Shown piece by piece: positions 26,024-35,162 of a DNA stretch of 64,000 nucleotides. This stretch comes from Brachybacterium sp. P6-10-X1 (GTDB lineage Bacteria > Actinomycetota > Actinomycetes > Actinomycetales > Dermabacteraceae). The DNA lies in assembly GCF_001969445.1 (NCBI RefSeq), contig NZ_CP017297.1, forward strand, positions 1,612,001 through 1,676,000, in the 5' to 3' direction. Under the pieces are notes generated by a model, which was given only the letters and a program-made list of their open reading frames with translations, made no database searches and was not told the DNA's origin. Each line of letters starts with the position of its first letter. Positions within the stretch are counted from its first letter, which is position 1. A program made the translations under genes and the position numbers.

Positions 26024-26835
26024 CCACCAGCCATACCCTGACCGCCCGGTCGCTCAGCGTCGGTTACGCCGACCGCACCGTCATCGAGGACCTCGATCTC
26101 GAGCTGCTTCCCGGCAGGGTCACGGCGATCGTCGGCGCCAACGCCTGCGGGAAGTCGACCCTGCTGCGCTCGATGTCGCGCCTGCCCCCCCCACGCGGCG
26201 GCCAGGTGCTGCTGGACGGCCAGCAGGTGCACCGGATGCCCGCCAAGAAGCTCGCCCGCCTGCTCGGGCTGCTCCCCCAGTCCCCGCTCACCCCGGAGGG
26301 CATCACCGTCGCCGATCTCGTCGGGCGCGGCCGGCATCCGCACCAGGGGATCCTGAGCCGCTGGTCGACGGCCGACGACGAGGCGGTCGCCGCCGCCCTG
26401 GACACCACCGGGACCGCGGACCTCGCCGACCGGCCCGTCGACGAGCTCTCGGGTGGACAGCGTCAGCGGGTGTGGATCGCGATGGCGCTGGCCCAGGAGA
26501 CGGACCTGCTGCTGCTCGACGAGCCGACCACCTTCTTGGACGTCAGCCATCAGGTCGAGGTGCTCGACCTGCTCACGGATCTGAACCGCACCCGCGGCAT
26601 CACCGTCGTGATGGTGCTGCACGACCTGAACCTCGCCGCCCGGTACAGCGATCAGCTGGTGATGCTCGCCGACGGCGCGGTCCGGGCGAGCGGGCCCCCG
26701 GCGGAGGTGCTCACCGAGGAGCGCGTGCACGAGGTGTTCGGCCTGAGCTCCCGGGTGATCCCCGATCCCGTCTCCGGGCTCCCGCTGATGGTGCCCATCG
26801 GCCGTCACCGGGTGCACCGGGCCGAGCTCTCGTGA
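26020..26835 (+). CDS. Iron-siderophore ABC transporter ATPase (FepC-like)
   Basis: 271 aa. Walker A GANACGKST (about residues 40-48), the Q-loop LLPQSPLTPEGITVADLVGRG, signature LSGGQRQRVWIAMALAQ, Walker B LLLLDEPTTFLD and the switch His in VLHDLNLAARYSD are all intact. RGRHPHQG is typical of the siderophore-uptake subclass. GTG start overlaps the permease stop by 4 bp. Last gene of the iron-boxed uptake operon; the next start is 75 bp downstream. Confidence 0.92.
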   Translation: MTTSHTLTARSLSVGYADRTVIEDLDLELLPGRVTAIVGANACGKSTLLRSMSRLPPPRGGQVLLDGQQVHRMPAKKLARLLGLLPQSPLTPEGITVADLVGRGRHPHQGILSRWSTADDEAVAAALDTTGTADLADRPVDELSGGQRQRVWIAMALAQETDLLLLDEPTTFLDVSHQVEVLDLLTDLNRTRGITVVMVLHDLNLAARYSDQLVMLADGAVRASGPPAEVLTEERVHEVFGLSSRVIPDPVSGLPLMVPIGRHRVHRAELS

Positions 26836-26910
26836 GGCGATCACCCCTGGGCGCGGGCGTCGCGACGAGCTAGCCTGAAGCAGTACTTCGCACCCTCCCA
26901 GGAGCTGCTG

Positions 26911-27948
26911 ATGACTGCCTCGCCCGTCTCCCCCGTCTCGGTGACGCCCGCCGCGCACCTGGCTCCCCAGGCCCCTGCGGCGCCGTCGCTCCGGGAGCAC
27001 CCGGTCGATCACGCCGTGCACGTGCTGCACGACAATCCCGAGTGGCTGCCCCCGTTCCGCCGAGCCTTCGAGGCGGAGGGGGTGCCGCTGGTCGAATGGC
27101 GCCTCGGCGAAGGCTCCCTCGACCTCGATGCGGAACCGCCCCGCGGGGTGATCTGGTCGCGCCTGAGCGCCTCCTCGCACACCCGCGGCGCCGCGCCGGC
27201 GAAGGACGCCGCCCGCTCGATCACCGCCTGGGCCGCCTCCTGGGGACGACGAGTGGTGAACGGCCAGCACGTCGCGGACCTCGAGGTCTCCAAGGTGCTC
27301 CAGCACGCCCAGTTGCGCCGCGCCGGCTTCGACGTGCCGCGCACTCTCGCCGTCTTCGGCCGCGACGATCTGCTCGAGGCGGCCGAGGGCTTCCGGGCCC
27401 CGTTCCTGACCAAGCACAACCAGGGCGGCAAGGGTCTCGGGGTGCGCCGTGTCGACGACCACGCCGACTTCGCCGCCTATGTGCGCGGGGAGCGCTTCGA
27501 GGACTCCGCCGACGGGATCACCCTGCTGCAGGAGCTGCTGGTGGCCGAGGAGCCCGCCATCACCCGCGCCGAGTTCGTCGGTGGCGAGTTCGTCTACGCG
27601 GTCCGGGTGGACACCTCCGGCGGGGCCTTCGAGCTGTGCCCCGCGGAGGCCTGCGCCGTGCCCGGCGAGGACGAGGCGGCGGAGCCGATGTTCCGGATCC
27701 GCCCCGAGGTGACGGCGCAGACTCCGCTGATCGGCCGGTACCGGGCTCTGCTGGCGGAGCTCGGCATCGAGATCGCCGGGATCGAGTACATGACCACCGT
27801 CGACGGCCGCACCGTCACCTACGACATCAACACGAACACCAACTACAACCCCGACGTCGAGGAGTCGCTGGAGCTTCCCGCCGCCCGCCGCATCGCCCGC
27901 TATCTGGGCACGCTGCTGCGCGAGGAGCAGGAGGCCGACGGGGCGTGA
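26911..27948 (+). CDS. ATP-grasp ligase (RimK-like) adjoining the iron region
   Basis: 345 aa. After an Ala/Pro-rich start, the ATP-grasp pattern runs through FDVPRTLAVFG, APFLTKHNQGGKGLGVRR (lysine and glycine-rich ATP lid, about residues 168-185), LLQELLVAEEPAITRAEFVGG and the metal-binding end IEYMTTVDGRTVTYDINTNT (about residues 290-309). Enzymes of this fold form amide or peptide bonds through an acyl-phosphate. No pathway is fixed by sequence. Its place between an iron-siderophore importer and a converging siderophore operon suggests a role in modifying a siderophore or an iron-related metabolite (inference only). Confidence 0.75.
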   Translation: MTASPVSPVSVTPAAHLAPQAPAAPSLREHPVDHAVHVLHDNPEWLPPFRRAFEAEGVPLVEWRLGEGSLDLDAEPPRGVIWSRLSASSHTRGAAPAKDAARSITAWAASWGRRVVNGQHVADLEVSKVLQHAQLRRAGFDVPRTLAVFGRDDLLEAAEGFRAPFLTKHNQGGKGLGVRRVDDHADFAAYVRGERFEDSADGITLLQELLVAEEPAITRAEFVGGEFVYAVRVDTSGGAFELCPAEACAVPGEDEAAEPMFRIRPEVTAQTPLIGRYRALLAELGIEIAGIEYMTTVDGRTVTYDINTNTNYNPDVEESLELPAARRIARYLGTLLREEQEADGA

Positions 27949-27953
27949 CTCGC

Positions 27954-27977
27954 GACCGGGCGGCGGACCGCCCGGTC
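27954..27977. terminator. Bidirectional terminator between the ATP-grasp gene and desCD
   Basis: Perfect 10-bp stem GACCGGGCGG (27954-27963) / CCGCCCGGTC (27968-27977) with loop CGGA, in the 39-bp gap between two convergent genes. It can serve both strands. Confidence 0.75.
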
Positions 27978-27987
27978 ACGGCACAGC

Positions 27988-30450
27988 TCAGGCGGTTCGG
28001 GCCACCGACGAGGCGGCGAGCTCGACCGGTGCGGCGCCCCGGGCGACCGGGTTGTCCATCCGCCCCGCGTACAGCAGCGAGGAGGCCTGGTCGCCGAGAT
28101 CGACCATCTGCAGGGTGTTGCGCAGCTGCAGCCGGTTCAGGCAGGAGTGCGCGAAGCCGGCCGCGCGCAGGTCGACGTCACCGGCCAGTCCCCGCGCGGT
28201 CTCGGGATGCTCGGCCTCGTACCCGTCCAGCACCTCGGCGACGACCTGCCAGAAGGTCTCGGCCCGCAGCACTCCGTCGGCCGCGAGGATCCCGCAGAGA
28301 TGCCGCAGCACGCCGTCGAAGACGTCGGTGAAGACCGACAGTGCCTTCTCCTCCCCGTCGACACGGGCTCGGACCCGCTCGATGTCGGCCGGCAACGGTC
28401 GGTCGCCCACCACGGCCATCTCCTCGCCGATGTCCTTGAGGAAGACGCCGACCACCGCATGGCCGCGCATCCGCAGGATGAGGTTCTCGCCGTGGGGCAT
28501 GACGACCACGTCGTGGGCGAGCAGCGCATGCACGAGGGGGCGCAGGTAGGCCTGCAGATACCCGGTCAGCCAGGTGCGCGGCTCCAGCCCGGAGGCGCGG
28601 ATCGAGGCGGTCGCGAAGGCGGTCCCCTCGTGGTCGCGGTGCAGGAGCGCGGCCATGGTCACGGCCTGTTCGCCGTCGGCCAGCAGAGGGACCGGGTTCT
28701 CCCGCCACAGCGCCGCGAGCATCTTGCGATGGGGATTGGTCGCCGCGGTGCGGTGGTAGACGTCGCCCGTGTAGCCCAGTGCCGCACGCTCCCGCAGCAG
28801 GGAGAAGCCGCACGCCGCGAACTCGTCATCGTCCGCGACGACGCTCCGGAGCCAGTCGTTCACCGCCGGGGTGTCGCGCATGTAGTGCGGGGACAGGCCC
28901 CGCAGGAAACCCATGTTCTGGATGGCGAGGGCGGTCTTGACGTACGGGGCGCCGGGGCGGGTGCCGTTGTAGAAGGTGCGCAGGGACTGCTGGGGCTGGT
29001 GCTCGTCGCCGCCCGGTCCGAGGATCACCAGGTCCCCTCGGGCGACGTCCGGGGCGAAGGTGATGGGCAGGCGGTGCTCGGCCTGCCACGGATGCAACGG
29101 CAGCAGGTGGTAGTCGGCCGGGTCCAGGCCGCGACCCGCGAGGCGGTCGGCGAAGGCGTCGCGCTCCTCGGGGCTGAGCGCGAGCTCGAGATGGGTGGCC
29201 TCGTCCAGCCCCTCTCCCAGGGACAGGTGGCTGAGCTCCCGGCGCGCGGCGACCCAGACCAAGCGGGTGGCGCGGCCGGATTCGGGGGCGTACGCGCGGT
29301 AGTCGGACAGCGAGTAGCCGATGCGGCCGTTGTTCGCGAGGAAGCCGGGGTGGCCCTCGGTCATCGCCGCCTCGGCGGTCTGCAGATCGGCGTCCAGCAG
29401 GTCGGCCGTGACCGGCCGCGCGCCCCGACGGGCCTGTTCGAGCGTGGCGGTGCGCGCGGCGAAGGTCGAGGCGAGCTCCTCGAGATAGATCGAGACGAGG
29501 TCCTCGGGCAGTCCCAGCGGCTCCTGCAGCTCCAGGACCAGCTCCTGGACGTCCAGCGGCCTCGGGACGCCCTTCTGGGTGCGCACGAGGGTGTCCTCCT
29601 CGAGCAGCCAGTGCTCCAGCGGCAGGATGTGCGCCCGGAAGGTGTAGCGCGAGGGTCCGGCGGTCAGCTGCCACGTGCCCTCGCCGGTCGGCTCCGGGTG
29701 GAGCAGGCGCTCGTGGGAGAACTCACCGAGCGCCTTGGCGACGAGCTGACGCTGCGCGGCGGCCCCGTGGTCGGGCTCGAGGTGGGCCCAGGGCACGGCG
29801 AGCGGCCCCGGCACGTCGAGGGTCCCTGCGGGAGCGACATCGGGGGACACGGCCGACGCGGCAGCGCCCGAGAGTGCGTCGGTGCGCACGTCGCGTCGGC
29901 GGCCGAGCAGGCTGGCGGCGAAATCCTCCCGGGTGCAGACGCTCAGCGCCGCGCGCTTGGGATGCCCGTCGACGGTCAGGTCGATCTCCCCCAGCACGCG
30001 GAAGCCGGCGGCGGCGTTCTTGCGGCGGATGGCGGTGTTGGCCGCGTCGGGCTCGACCACCAGGCGCTGGGCGCCGAGCCCCTGGTCCTCGCGCAGACAG
30101 AAGGAGACCGTCTCGGCCATGACGGCGGCGGTGAAACCGCGGTCGCCCTGGTCCTGAGGCGGCGCGACGAGCAGATGCATGCCCAGGTCTCCGGTCCGCG
30201 AGGCGAACTGCGTCGGATCGAGCAGCAGCTCGGGGCGGTAAGTCTCGACGTAGAACGACGCGACGCCGTCGGCCCGTCCCAGCCAGGCGTCCTGGTGCGG
30301 GTCCGCGGCGAGCGCGGCCACGTGGTCGCGGATCTGATCCTCGGTGCTCTCCAGCAGGTTCCAGAAGTGCGCGCGGGGATGGGTGAGCCAGCGGTGGAGG
30401 TCGGCCGCGTCGCGGTGCGGATCGGCGGGCTCGAGGGTGAGGTCGGTCAT
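27988..30450 (-). CDS. desCD: Fused siderophore acyltransferase-synthetase (DesC-DesD type)
   Basis: 820 aa in two parts. Residues 5-185 are a GNAT N-acyltransferase of the IucB/DesC kind (WYR-like FYVETYRPELL, DLGMHLLVAPPQDQG, LVVEPDAANTAIRRKNAAAGF). Residues about 235-815 are an NIS synthetase of the IucA/IucC family with DesD-type motifs EGHPGFLANNGRIGYSLSDY, HPWQAEHRLP, QQSLRTFYNGT, NMGFLRGLSPHYM and MPHGENLILRM, ending in a FhuF-like segment. The first part would acylate N-hydroxycadaverine and the second would join and cyclise the units. DesC and DesD are separate proteins in Streptomyces; here they are one chain. Start follows AGGAG. Confidence 0.9.
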   Translation of the reverse strand: MTDLTLEPADPHRDAADLHRWLTHPRAHFWNLLESTEDQIRDHVAALAADPHQDAWLGRADGVASFYVETYRPELLLDPTQFASRTGDLGMHLLVAPPQDQGDRGFTAAVMAETVSFCLREDQGLGAQRLVVEPDAANTAIRRKNAAAGFRVLGEIDLTVDGHPKRAALSVCTREDFAASLLGRRRDVRTDALSGAAASAVSPDVAPAGTLDVPGPLAVPWAHLEPDHGAAAQRQLVAKALGEFSHERLLHPEPTGEGTWQLTAGPSRYTFRAHILPLEHWLLEEDTLVRTQKGVPRPLDVQELVLELQEPLGLPEDLVSIYLEELASTFAARTATLEQARRGARPVTADLLDADLQTAEAAMTEGHPGFLANNGRIGYSLSDYRAYAPESGRATRLVWVAARRELSHLSLGEGLDEATHLELALSPEERDAFADRLAGRGLDPADYHLLPLHPWQAEHRLPITFAPDVARGDLVILGPGGDEHQPQQSLRTFYNGTRPGAPYVKTALAIQNMGFLRGLSPHYMRDTPAVNDWLRSVVADDDEFAACGFSLLRERAALGYTGDVYHRTAATNPHRKMLAALWRENPVPLLADGEQAVTMAALLHRDHEGTAFATASIRASGLEPRTWLTGYLQAYLRPLVHALLAHDVVVMPHGENLILRMRGHAVVGVFLKDIGEEMAVVGDRPLPADIERVRARVDGEEKALSVFTDVFDGVLRHLCGILAADGVLRAETFWQVVAEVLDGYEAEHPETARGLAGDVDLRAAGFAHSCLNRLQLRNTLQMVDLGDQASSLLYAGRMDNPVARGAAPVELAASSVARTA

Positions 30451-30475
30451 GGAAGGGCTCCTGATGGTCGGTGGG

Positions 30476-31957
30476 TCAGCGCGATGCGGTCGACGTGGAT
30501 TCCTGGGGCGGCAGACCGAAGGTCTGGAACGCGATGCTGCGCTCGATCGGGTACGGCTCGCGCCCGGTGATCGCGGCGAGGACGACGCTGGCGCGCCAGG
30601 GACCGAAGCCGAGGTCCGGCGCGGTGACGCCGTGGGTGTGGATCTCGGTGCCCAGCACGTGGATGCGCCCGGCGGTGTCGACGGTGTACTCGCGGCTGAC
30701 ATCGAGCCGCCCGGCGCGGTCGAGGCGGATCCGGTCCCCGAGCGGAGCGAGGAAGTCGGGCACTGCGGCCCGGTAGCCGGTCGCCGCCACGACGGCGCCC
30801 GTGCGGTGCTCGCGCTCGGTGCCGAGACTGCCGTGCCGGAGGCCGAGGACGGCCTCCCCCGTGTCCGGATCCCGACGGGCGGAGGTGACGGCGACGTCGC
30901 TCAGCAGAGTCGTGGGCAGTTCTCTCCCGCCCTGGCTGAGGCGGTAGAGCGCCTCGTGGATGTCGTCGATCAGGTCGCCGCTGATGCCCTGGTGGAGGGC
31001 GCGCTGACTGCGGCCCAGCTCATCGCGCTGGGCCTCGGACAGGCTGCGGTGATGGTCCGTGTACTCCGGGGAGGTCATCTCGAGGGTGAGCTTGGTGTAC
31101 TCCATCGGGAAGAACCGCGGCGAGCGCGTGATCCAGTCCAACCGGGTCCCCCGCGCACAGGCATCCTCGAGGAGATCGCGGTAGATCTCGGCGGCGGACT
31201 GACCGCTGCCCACGAGAGTGATCGACCCGCGGGCCAGGAGCTGCTGGCGATGTTCGAGGTACTCGGCGCTGTGGATCACGGGCCCTGCCGTCGGATCTGC
31301 CGGCGTCCCCGGGGAGGCGGAGCTCTCGGCGAGGCCCGACAGGGCGGGAGGCAGGGAGGGTCGCGTCCCGGCGCCGAGCGCCAGGCGCCGCCCGCGGTGG
31401 ATCTCGTGACCGATCACCTCGCCGTCCTCGTCGAGGACCTCGGCCGTCACGGCGAAGTGCTCGCCGTCGGCAGGGGACCCGGCGGAGGTCGCGGCGGGGC
31501 CGCCGGGGGGACCCGCAGCATGTTCGACGGCGATCACACGCCTCCGCCAGCGCAGGCAGTCCAGCTGCTCGGCGACCCAGCGGCAGTAGGCCTCGTACTC
31601 GGTGCGCAGCGGGTAGAACGACTCGCGGATGTAGAAGGGGTAGAGCCGACCGGTGGCCTTGAGGAAGGCGAGGAAGGAGTAGGGCGAGGTCGGGTCGGCG
31701 AGGGTCACCAGGTCCGCGAGGAAGGGCACCTGGAGGGTGGCGTCCTCGAGCATCATCCCGGGATGCCAGCGGAACCCCGGGGCCTGGTCGAGGAACAGCG
31801 CGTCGACGTCGTCGAGGGGGTCGGCGAGAGCCGCCGCCCCGAGACCGAAGGGACCGATCCCGATCCCGATCAGGTCATGGACCATCCCTGCGTCGTCCGT
31901 CGAGACGCCGGTCGCGTCGACCGTCGTGTCGCCGGTCGTGTCCCCGGCCGCGGTCAT
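30476..31957 (-). CDS. desB: Lysine/cadaverine N-hydroxylase (DesB-like)
   Basis: 493 aa flavin N-hydroxylating monooxygenase of the IucD/SidA family. FAD site IGIGIGPFGLGAAAL (after a Thr/Asp-rich lead of about 25 residues), then HPGMMLEDATLQVPFLADLV and SPYSFLAFLKATGRLYPFYI. The NADPH site is SITLVGSGQSAAEIYRDLLE, and a late ATGYRAAVPDFL is the family's ATGY motif. It would hydroxylate cadaverine to N-hydroxycadaverine. ATG 31957 overlaps the desA stop by 4 bp. The next gene, desCD, begins 25 bp downstream, so the three form one operon. Confidence 0.9.
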   Translation of the reverse strand: MTAAGDTTGDTTVDATGVSTDDAGMVHDLIGIGIGPFGLGAAALADPLDDVDALFLDQAPGFRWHPGMMLEDATLQVPFLADLVTLADPTSPYSFLAFLKATGRLYPFYIRESFYPLRTEYEAYCRWVAEQLDCLRWRRRVIAVEHAAGPPGGPAATSAGSPADGEHFAVTAEVLDEDGEVIGHEIHRGRRLALGAGTRPSLPPALSGLAESSASPGTPADPTAGPVIHSAEYLEHRQQLLARGSITLVGSGQSAAEIYRDLLEDACARGTRLDWITRSPRFFPMEYTKLTLEMTSPEYTDHHRSLSEAQRDELGRSQRALHQGISGDLIDDIHEALYRLSQGGRELPTTLLSDVAVTSARRDPDTGEAVLGLRHGSLGTEREHRTGAVVAATGYRAAVPDFLAPLGDRIRLDRAGRLDVSREYTVDTAGRIHVLGTEIHTHGVTAPDLGFGPWRASVVLAAITGREPYPIERSIAFQTFGLPPQESTSTASR

Positions 31958-33564
31958 CGCCGGGCTCCCGCCGTGCCCGCGCTCCCGGCGGAACCGGAGG
32001 CGATCGCCGGCTCCTGCCCGTGGGAGGGTGAAGGATCCCGGACGGAGAGGTCGTGGTCGGCGATGTCCGAGCCGGCGAGGAGGCCGCGTCCGGCGGCCCG
32101 CACCAGGTCGAGCACAGCGGTGAGATCGCCGAGGGTGGCCTCGGGGTTCAGCAGCGTCATCTTCAGCCACGGGGTGCCGTCGAGGGTGGTCCGCGCGACC
32201 ATGGCGCGTCCTGAGTCCAGCAGCACCCGGCGGATCAGGGGCACCAAGCGGTCCGCGCTCGCAGCGTCGATCGAGGCGGGATGGAAGCGGAACAGGACGG
32301 TGCTCAGATCGCTGCCTCCCAGCACGGCGAAGTCCGCATCATGCTCGAGCAGTTCCGTCACCTCTGCGGCGAGGTCGCAGACCGCATCGACCATCTCCCC
32401 GAGCCGCTCGGGACCGAGGGCGCGCAGAGTGGTCCAGAGCTTGAGCGCGTCGAAGCGGCGGGTGGTCTGCAGGGACTTGTCGACCTGATTGGGCTCGGCG
32501 TCCTCGCCGCTCGCCTCGGCGGCGGGATTGAGATAGTCCGCGTGCCAGGTCGCCGCGGAGAGGACGGCGGGGTCGCGCACCAGGATCGCGCTCGAGGAGA
32601 CGGGCTGGAAGAAGGTCTTGTGGAAGTCGACCGTGACCGAGTCGGCCTGCTCGACGCCCTCGAGCAGGTGCCGCCGGGTGGGCGAGAGGAGGAGACCTCC
32701 CCCGTAGGCCGCATCCACGTGCAGCCACACGCCGTGCTCCGCGCAGAGCCGCGCGATCGACGCCAGCGGGTCGATGGTGCCGCGATCGGTGGTGCCGGCG
32801 GTGGCGGAGACCGCCATGACCACGTCACCGGCCGATTCCAGGCGCGTGACCTCCCGCGCCACCGCATCAGGGTCGAGTCGGCCGTCCCCGTCACCGCCCA
32901 CCGTGATCACCGCACCCTCGTCCAGTCCCAGCAGCAGCGCGGCCCGGGCCACGGAGAAGTGTCCGGCGGCTCCGACGAGCAGACGCAGGCGGGGCAGGTT
33001 CTCCCGCCGCGACCCGTCGAGATCCCGCAGCGCCCGCTCCCGGGCCAGGAAGAGACCCTGCAGGTTCGACTGCGTGCCGCCGGAGGTGAAGACCCCGTCG
33101 CCGCCGGTCAGACCGATCCGGCCGACGGTCCAGTCGATGAGTCGGCGCTCCATGTAGGTCGCGACCAGGGACTGGTCGTAGGTGTCCACAGAGGTGTTGA
33201 TCGCTGCGAGCATCGCCTCGGCGGCCACCGCCGGCATCGCCACCGGGCAGTTCAGATGCGCGGTGTAGGCGGGATGGTGGAACCACACCGCGTGCTCGGC
33301 GTAGAGATGATCCGCCTCGCGCAGGGCGTCGCGGCACCCGATCCCGGCGGCGTCCAGCTCGACGGCTTCCACCAGGGCGCGCAGGTGCCGCCGGTCGGGG
33401 CCGGCCGACGGGGCGGCGACGGTGCGAAAGCGCTCGGCGAGCGTGTCGACGACCTCGTGGAGGACGGCGGAGTACTCCTCGGCGCTCGCGGCGCCGAGGA
33501 GAGCAGGGGACGGATCCGTGGCGGTGGTCAGGGTCCTCTGCGGACGCGGCGACAGCTCTGGCAT
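31954..33564 (-). CDS. desA: Lysine decarboxylase (DesA-like, PLP-dependent)
   Basis: 536 aa, aromatic-amino-acid/DABA decarboxylase family. Signatures are FTSGGTQSNLQGLFLARERA, VSATAGTTDRGTIDPLASIA, WLHVDAAYGGGLLLS and the PLP lysine in VDFHKTFFQPVSSSAILV. In desferrioxamine clusters this enzyme makes cadaverine from lysine, the first step. The start is set at ATG 33564 behind AGGAGG; a longer frame from GTG 33600 would run up to the iron box. First gene of desA-desB-desCD. A Gly/Ala/Ser-rich tail of about 25 residues ends the protein. Confidence 0.88.
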   Translation of the reverse strand: MPELSPRPQRTLTTATDPSPALLGAASAEEYSAVLHEVVDTLAERFRTVAAPSAGPDRRHLRALVEAVELDAAGIGCRDALREADHLYAEHAVWFHHPAYTAHLNCPVAMPAVAAEAMLAAINTSVDTYDQSLVATYMERRLIDWTVGRIGLTGGDGVFTSGGTQSNLQGLFLARERALRDLDGSRRENLPRLRLLVGAAGHFSVARAALLLGLDEGAVITVGGDGDGRLDPDAVAREVTRLESAGDVVMAVSATAGTTDRGTIDPLASIARLCAEHGVWLHVDAAYGGGLLLSPTRRHLLEGVEQADSVTVDFHKTFFQPVSSSAILVRDPAVLSAATWHADYLNPAAEASGEDAEPNQVDKSLQTTRRFDALKLWTTLRALGPERLGEMVDAVCDLAAEVTELLEHDADFAVLGGSDLSTVLFRFHPASIDAASADRLVPLIRRVLLDSGRAMVARTTLDGTPWLKMTLLNPEATLGDLTAVLDLVRAAGRGLLAGSDIADHDLSVRDPSPSHGQEPAIASGSAGSAGTAGARR

Positions 33565-33611
33565 GGCGGGAAGGCCCTCCTGGATCACGGAGCGCGCCAC
33601 ACGCGCCCCTT

Positions 33612-33638
33612 GTACTTAGGTTTGCCTACCCTAAGTAC
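33612..33638 (-). promoter_or_regulatory. DtxR/IdeR iron box controlling the des operon
   Basis: TTAGGTTTGCCTACCCTAA (33616-33634) matches 17 of 19 positions of the DtxR/IdeR consensus. It is flanked by GTAC on both sides, making the arms GTACTTAGG / CCTAAGTAC a perfect palindrome over 27 bp. It sits 48 bp before the desA ATG. DmdR1 sites in front of desA in Streptomyces are the known parallel. The rest of the gap, 33639-33901, holds no gene; its right end carries the RBS of the next gene. Confidence 0.92.
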
Positions 33639-33901
33639 ACCCCGTCGATGCCGCGCAACCCGTCGTCGCACCCTGCATGAGATAGCCCACGTCGCGACGG
33701 CCAGGGCAGATGTCCAGAAATTCGCGCGCTCGGCGCCGCCGGCGCCACCCGAGGCCGTCTCGGCAGTCCCGAGGGTCGGCTCCGGCGTTCTGCTTGCGAT
33801 GACCCCCTCCGCGTGCAAAGGTGAGGTGACCCACGCGGTGCAACGAGGCCGAGCTGGGAGCTCGGTCCCCCCCCGCACGTCGAGCACGCAGGAGGTCATC
33901 C

Positions 33902-35008
33902 GTGAAACTGCCCTGGCTGAAGCCCGCCCTCGAGGCCCCGGGCCCCTTCACGTCGGTCCACATCGACACCACCCGGACCGATCCGCACGCCGCCGGCGAG
34001 CTCGAGGCGCGATGGGCACGGATGCGCTCCGACCTCTCGGCCGCCGGTGCCCCCGCTGCACTGCTGGACCAGATCGAGGAGACGGTGCTGAGCCCCTCCC
34101 CGATCGGCGGGCGGCACGGCCGGACCCTGCTGGCGACCGATACGGAGATCCTCGTGGACCGGGTCCTGCCGGCACCGCCGCTGGAGGAAGCGGCCCACCG
34201 CGGCGAGCATCCGCAGCTGCTGCCCCTGTTGCAGCTGACTCCCTTCGCCGTCAGCCAGCTGCTGATCATCGTCGACCGCGCCGGCGCCGATCTCCACCTG
34301 CGCGCCCCGGACAATCCGTCCATCGCTCACGGTCGCAACGATCTGGGCGGGGATGCGAGCGTGGAGGGCGGCCACGACGTGCTCCACAAGGCGAGCCTCG
34401 GGGGCGGCACCCAGCACGGGTGGCGGGCGAACAATTATGAGACGCGCGTCGAGGACTCCTGGGAGCGCAATGCGGACGCGGTCGCCGAGACGGTCGAGCG
34501 GATCCTGCGCGAGAAGTGCCCCGACATGCTGATGCTCAGCGGCGATGTGCGCGCCATGGGCCTGCTGAAGGAGGCGCTGCACCACGAGTCCCGTGAGAGG
34601 GTCATCGACGTGCCCGGCGGCACCCGAGGGGTCGCCTTCGATCGCGGCCCCTTCCGGGAGGAGCTGGTGAGGGTGACGGAGGAGTTCGTCGCCCGTCGTC
34701 AGCAGGAGCTGGCCGAACGATTCCGCGAGAGCCAGGCCCGCGACGGCGCCTCGGTGGGAGGTGCCTCCGAGGTCGCCCAGGCGCTGACCCGGGGGCAGGT
34801 CGAGGAGCTGGTGTTCGTCACCGCGCACGCCCCGGCCATGATCGAGGACCTGCTGCGCCGGACGCTGCTCACCGATGGCGCGGTCTCCGCCCTGCCGGAG
34901 GACGTCGAGGGCGTACCCGAGGGCGTCGGCGCGCTGCTGCGCTGGCGTGACGGGACCACTCCGTCCAACAGCATCGGCAGCATGACCGGGGACGCACGGC
35001 GCGAGTGA
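33902..35008 (+). CDS. Vms1/Rv2629-like protein (bacterial archaeo-eukaryotic release factor family)
   Basis: 368 aa, GTG start behind AGGAGG. The N-terminal part (YTSVHIDTTR-like FTSVHIDTTRTDPHAAGELE), the middle LLIIVDRAGADLHLRAP and the C-terminal LVFVTAHAPAMIEDLLRRT follow the Rv2629/Vms1 pattern, structurally related to peptide release factor eRF1 and ribosomal protein L7Ae. Relatives in mycobacteria are hypoxia- and dormancy-linked, possibly acting in ribosome hibernation or rescue. A GGQ-like loop (GGGTQHGWR) stands where eRF1 has GGQ but is not identical. Confidence 0.75.
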   Translation: MKLPWLKPALEAPGPFTSVHIDTTRTDPHAAGELEARWARMRSDLSAAGAPAALLDQIEETVLSPSPIGGRHGRTLLATDTEILVDRVLPAPPLEEAAHRGEHPQLLPLLQLTPFAVSQLLIIVDRAGADLHLRAPDNPSIAHGRNDLGGDASVEGGHDVLHKASLGGGTQHGWRANNYETRVEDSWERNADAVAETVERILREKCPDMLMLSGDVRAMGLLKEALHHESRERVIDVPGGTRGVAFDRGPFREELVRVTEEFVARRQQELAERFRESQARDGASVGGASEVAQALTRGQVEELVFVTAHAPAMIEDLLRRTLLTDGAVSALPEDVEGVPEGVGALLRWRDGTTPSNSIGSMTGDARRE

Positions 35009-35162
35009 CGGCGTCGGCCGGTCCAGGGGCCCGACGTCCGGCGCCCCGGGGACCGGACGGTCCGATCCCTCGACAGAGAGCGGGCGCGTCCCCAGGATGG
35101 AGATGCACGAGCAGGGACGACACCTTGCGGTACGTGCTCAGGAACGTCGTCGGAAGAGGTGA

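Noticed and set aside
35097-35162. 21-codon frame abutting the GTG start at 35163 as a third leader peptide
   Set aside because: No convincing RBS and no overlap of stop and start; could occur by chance.
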